Positions 62,082 to 64,000 of a stretch of 64,000 bases of DNA are shown in pieces (within the stretch, counting starts at the first letter, position 1; each line of letters opens with the position of its first letter). The position numbers were made by a program, and so were the translations under genes. The notes beneath the pieces were generated by a model. It saw only the letters and a program-made list of their open reading frames with translations. It did no database searches and was not told where the DNA came from. Origin of the DNA: Minicystis rosea (lineage in GTDB: Bacteria > Myxococcota_A > Polyangia > Polyangiales > Polyangiaceae); assembly GCA_001931535.1 (NCBI GenBank), contig CP016211.1, positions 5,811,573 to 5,875,572 on the forward strand, given 5' to 3'.

Positions 62082-63320
62082 TCACACCACCGCGCCGGCC
62101 TTCTTGGCCGCGCGGGTGCGCTTGATGGTCTTCTTCTGATCGGCGGAGGCGCCGAAGAAGCGGCGATCGATCCACTCGGTGAGCGGCGCGGCGACGTAGA
62201 TCGACGAGTACGTACCCACGAGGATGCCGACGAGCAGGGCGAAGGCGAAGTCCTTGAGCGCGCCGGTACCCCACACGAGGAACGCGACCAAGGAGAGCGC
62301 GGTCACGCCGGACGTGATGATCGTGCGGCCGAACATCTCGGAGATGCTCAGGTTGATCACCGAGGCGAAGCTCATGTTGCGGTGCTTGCCCAGGTTCTCG
62401 CGGATGCGGTCGTAGACGACGACGGTGTCCGTGATCGAGTAACCGACGATGGTGAGCATCGCGGCCACGGTGGAGAGCGTGATCTCCTTGCGCGCGAGGA
62501 CCATGGCGCCGAGCGCGATGCCGACGTCGTGGACGAGGGCCACGATGCCGCCGGGCGCGAAGCGCAGATCGAAGCGGAAGGCGATGTACGCCATGATGAA
62601 GAAGCACGCGATCGCGATGCTGCGGATGGCCGCGTCGCGGAGCTGGGCGCCGGCCTTCGGGCCGATCCACTCCACGCGGAGCGCCGACTCCGGCACCTTG
62701 TTCGCGCCGAGCTGCGAGCGCAGGCCGTCGAGGAGCTGATCGCCCTTGGACTTGAGCTGGATCTCGACGCGGTTGTCGCGCTCGCTGGCGAGCAGCGGGT
62801 TGTTCGCGCCGGCGCGGAGCTGGAGGCCCTCGACGCCGGTGAGCTGCTGCCTGATCACCCCGAGATCGGGCTTGTTCTCGTAACGGGCGGAGATCTTGTC
62901 GCCGCCGGGGCTGAACTTGATCTCGGTCGCCGACGCGTTCGCCGGGCAGCCCGCGGGCGCCTGACCGCTCTCGCCCACGAGGCACATCTTCTCGCGGATG
63001 ATGCCCTTCTCCTTGTCGGAGAGGACGGTGACTTCCTGCACGCGGATGAGGAACCGATTCGGGTTCTGGGCGTCGGCGACGCTCACCACCTCGGGCGCCT
63101 CGAAGCCGCCGTGCTCCACGGCGGCGCGCACGTCACCGGCGCTGACCGGCTCCTTGAACGCCACCTCGAGCTCGGTGCCGCCCTTGAAGTCGGTGCCCAG
63201 CTTGGCGCCCGGGTAGAAGAACGAGATGACCGAGAGAACGAGGAGCAGGAGGCTGGCGCCGATGAAGCGCCAGCGATACCGCATGAAGTCGAACTGCCGA
63301 CCAGGCTTGATGAATTCCAT
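62082..63320 (-). CDS. secF: Protein translocase subunit SecF
   Basis: 412 residues. First helix (RWRFIGASLLLLVLSVISFF), a large periplasmic P1-type loop, then five helices with the SecF signature (FRFDLRFAPGGIVALVHDVGIALG, GYSITDTVVVYDRIREN). The periplasmic loop carries an insertion with two Cys (MCLVGESGQAPAGC). A basic cytoplasmic tail ends the protein. Works with SecD in proton-driven protein export. Starts 17 bp after secD. Confidence 0.95.
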   Translation of the reverse strand: MEFIKPGRQFDFMRYRWRFIGASLLLLVLSVISFFYPGAKLGTDFKGGTELEVAFKEPVSAGDVRAAVEHGGFEAPEVVSVADAQNPNRFLIRVQEVTVLSDKEKGIIREKMCLVGESGQAPAGCPANASATEIKFSPGGDKISARYENKPDLGVIRQQLTGVEGLQLRAGANNPLLASERDNRVEIQLKSKGDQLLDGLRSQLGANKVPESALRVEWIGPKAGAQLRDAAIRSIAIACFFIMAYIAFRFDLRFAPGGIVALVHDVGIALGAMVLARKEITLSTVAAMLTIVGYSITDTVVVYDRIRENLGKHRNMSFASVINLSISEMFGRTIITSGVTALSLVAFLVWGTGALKDFAFALLVGILVGTYSSIYVAAPLTEWIDRRFFGASADQKKTIKRTRAAKKAGAVV

Positions 63321-63337
63321 GAAACGTCTCGTTCAGC

Positions 63338-64000
63338 TCAGCCGAGGTGGAGGTTCTTGACCTTGCGGTGACGCACGGCCCAGTCGAACATGAGGCGCGT
63401 GCAGACGACGCCGGTGTAGAGGCTGGCGGCGATGCCGAAGATCAGCGTCACCGCGAAGCCCTTGATCGGGCCGCTGCCGTACTGGGCCAGGATGAGGGCC
63501 GAGATCAGCGTGGTCACGTGGCCGTCGAGGATGGCGCTGAACGCCTTGTCGTAGCCGACGTCGACGGCCGCGCGCGGGCTCTTGCCGTGGCGCAGCTCCT
63601 CACGGATGCGCTCGTTGATGAGCACGTTGGCGTCGATGGCGATACCGATCGTCAGCGTCAGGCCGGCGATGCCCGGCAGCGTCATCGAGGCGCCGATCAT
63701 CGCGAGGATCGCGATCTGGAGCACCAGGTTGAAGAGCACGGCGATGTTCGCGATCATCCCCGCGCGGCTGTAGTAGACGACCATGAAGACGAGCACGAGC
63801 ACGACGCCCGCGATCGCGCCCTTGGCGCCCTGGGTGATGGCGTCCTTGCCGAGCGAGGGGCCGATGCGCTGCTCGTTCGACGGCGAGATCGGCGCCGGGA
63901 GCGCGCCGCTCTTCAGCACCGTCACGAGCTTGTTCGACTCCTGAAGCTGCTGCTCCGGGCCGCCCGCGCCCATGGTGATGGTGGCGATGCCGCCCGGGAT
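63338..64000 (-). CDS. secD: Protein translocase subunit SecD, C-terminal part (5' end outside window)
   Basis: The minus-strand frame remains open to base 64000, so only the last ~220 residues are visible. They contain the C-terminal membrane region with GIAGLTLTIGIAIDANVLINERIREELR (shown here in part), the conserved D-x-N-V-L motif, SAILDGHVTTLISALIL and ending VKNLHLG. The upstream part of secD, including the periplasmic P1 head domain, lies beyond the window. Operon order secD-secF as usual. Confidence 0.95.
   Translation of the reverse strand: MPGGIATITMGAGGPEQQLQESNKLVTVLKSGALPAPISPSNEQRIGPSLGKDAITQGAKGAIAGVVLVLVFMVVYYSRAGMIANIAVLFNLVLQIAILAMIGASMTLPGIAGLTLTIGIAIDANVLINERIREELRHGKSPRAAVDVGYDKAFSAILDGHVTTLISALILAQYGSGPIKGFAVTLIFGIAASLYTGVVCTRLMFDWAVRHRKVKNLHLG

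Overview
The window looks like chromosomal DNA from a high-GC myxobacterium (Myxococcota, probably a Polyangiales-type genome). The evidence is strong GC bias at third codon positions, a secreted trypsin-like protease ending in a MYXO-CTERM-like tail, Hanks-type Ser/Thr kinases (one fused to a formylglycine-enzyme-like domain, one a pseudokinase with a PEGA-like tail), a PP2C phosphatase, type VI secretion accessory genes (PAAR, FHA-DUF4123, DUF2169) and one- and two-component regulators. No insertion sequence, prophage, CRISPR array or rRNA was seen. Both edges cut genes: the 3' part of an Fpg/Nei-type glycosylase at the left and the 3' part of secD at the right.

Layout. 1-11 kb: fpg fragment, a large membrane protein, then the conserved periplasmic pair alpha-2-macroglobulin/pbpC. 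11-14.4 kb: a His-rich metal-binding protein, a small HEIGH metalloprotease-like protein and the trypsin-like lipoprotein. 14.5-19.2 kb: a four-gene GldA/GldF/GldG/DUF4340-type ABC operon, with every junction overlapping. 19.4-21.7 kb: a lipoprotein and a pseudokinase. 21.9-29.0 kb: five genes all on the minus strand (104-aa protein, isoprenoid-synthase-fold protein, degenerate subtilase, histidine kinase, sigma-54 response regulator). The first three look like an uncharacterised small-peptide maturation locus. 29.5-30.6 kb: a small exported protein and a decayed aldehyde dehydrogenase. 30.8-36.6 kb: PP2C followed by a T6SS accessory island. 36.9-40.8 kb: class-II cyclic-nucleotide phosphodiesterase plus CRP-type protein, then groESL with a CIRCE operator and an intrinsic terminator. 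41.0-41.3 kb: tRNA-Gln(CTG) and tRNA-Glu(CTC). 41.7-52.2 kb: a Cys/Met-metabolism PLP enzyme, an AcpH-like protein, the kinase-FGE fusion, YchJ, a Fic protein bracketed by copies of a palindromic repeat, two large unknown proteins and proline iminopeptidase. 52.3-64 kb: recJ, an RND metal-efflux operon with a divergent two-component system, then secF and secD.

Functional links: the efflux operon and its divergent regulator pair form a likely metal-response unit; the phosphodiesterase and CRP-like protein form a likely cyclic-nucleotide unit; PP2C with the FHA-containing T6SS adaptor suggests phosphorylation control of secretion; alpha-2-macroglobulin and PBP1C act together in periplasmic defence and wall repair. 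All calls come from reading the sequence; no database search was run.
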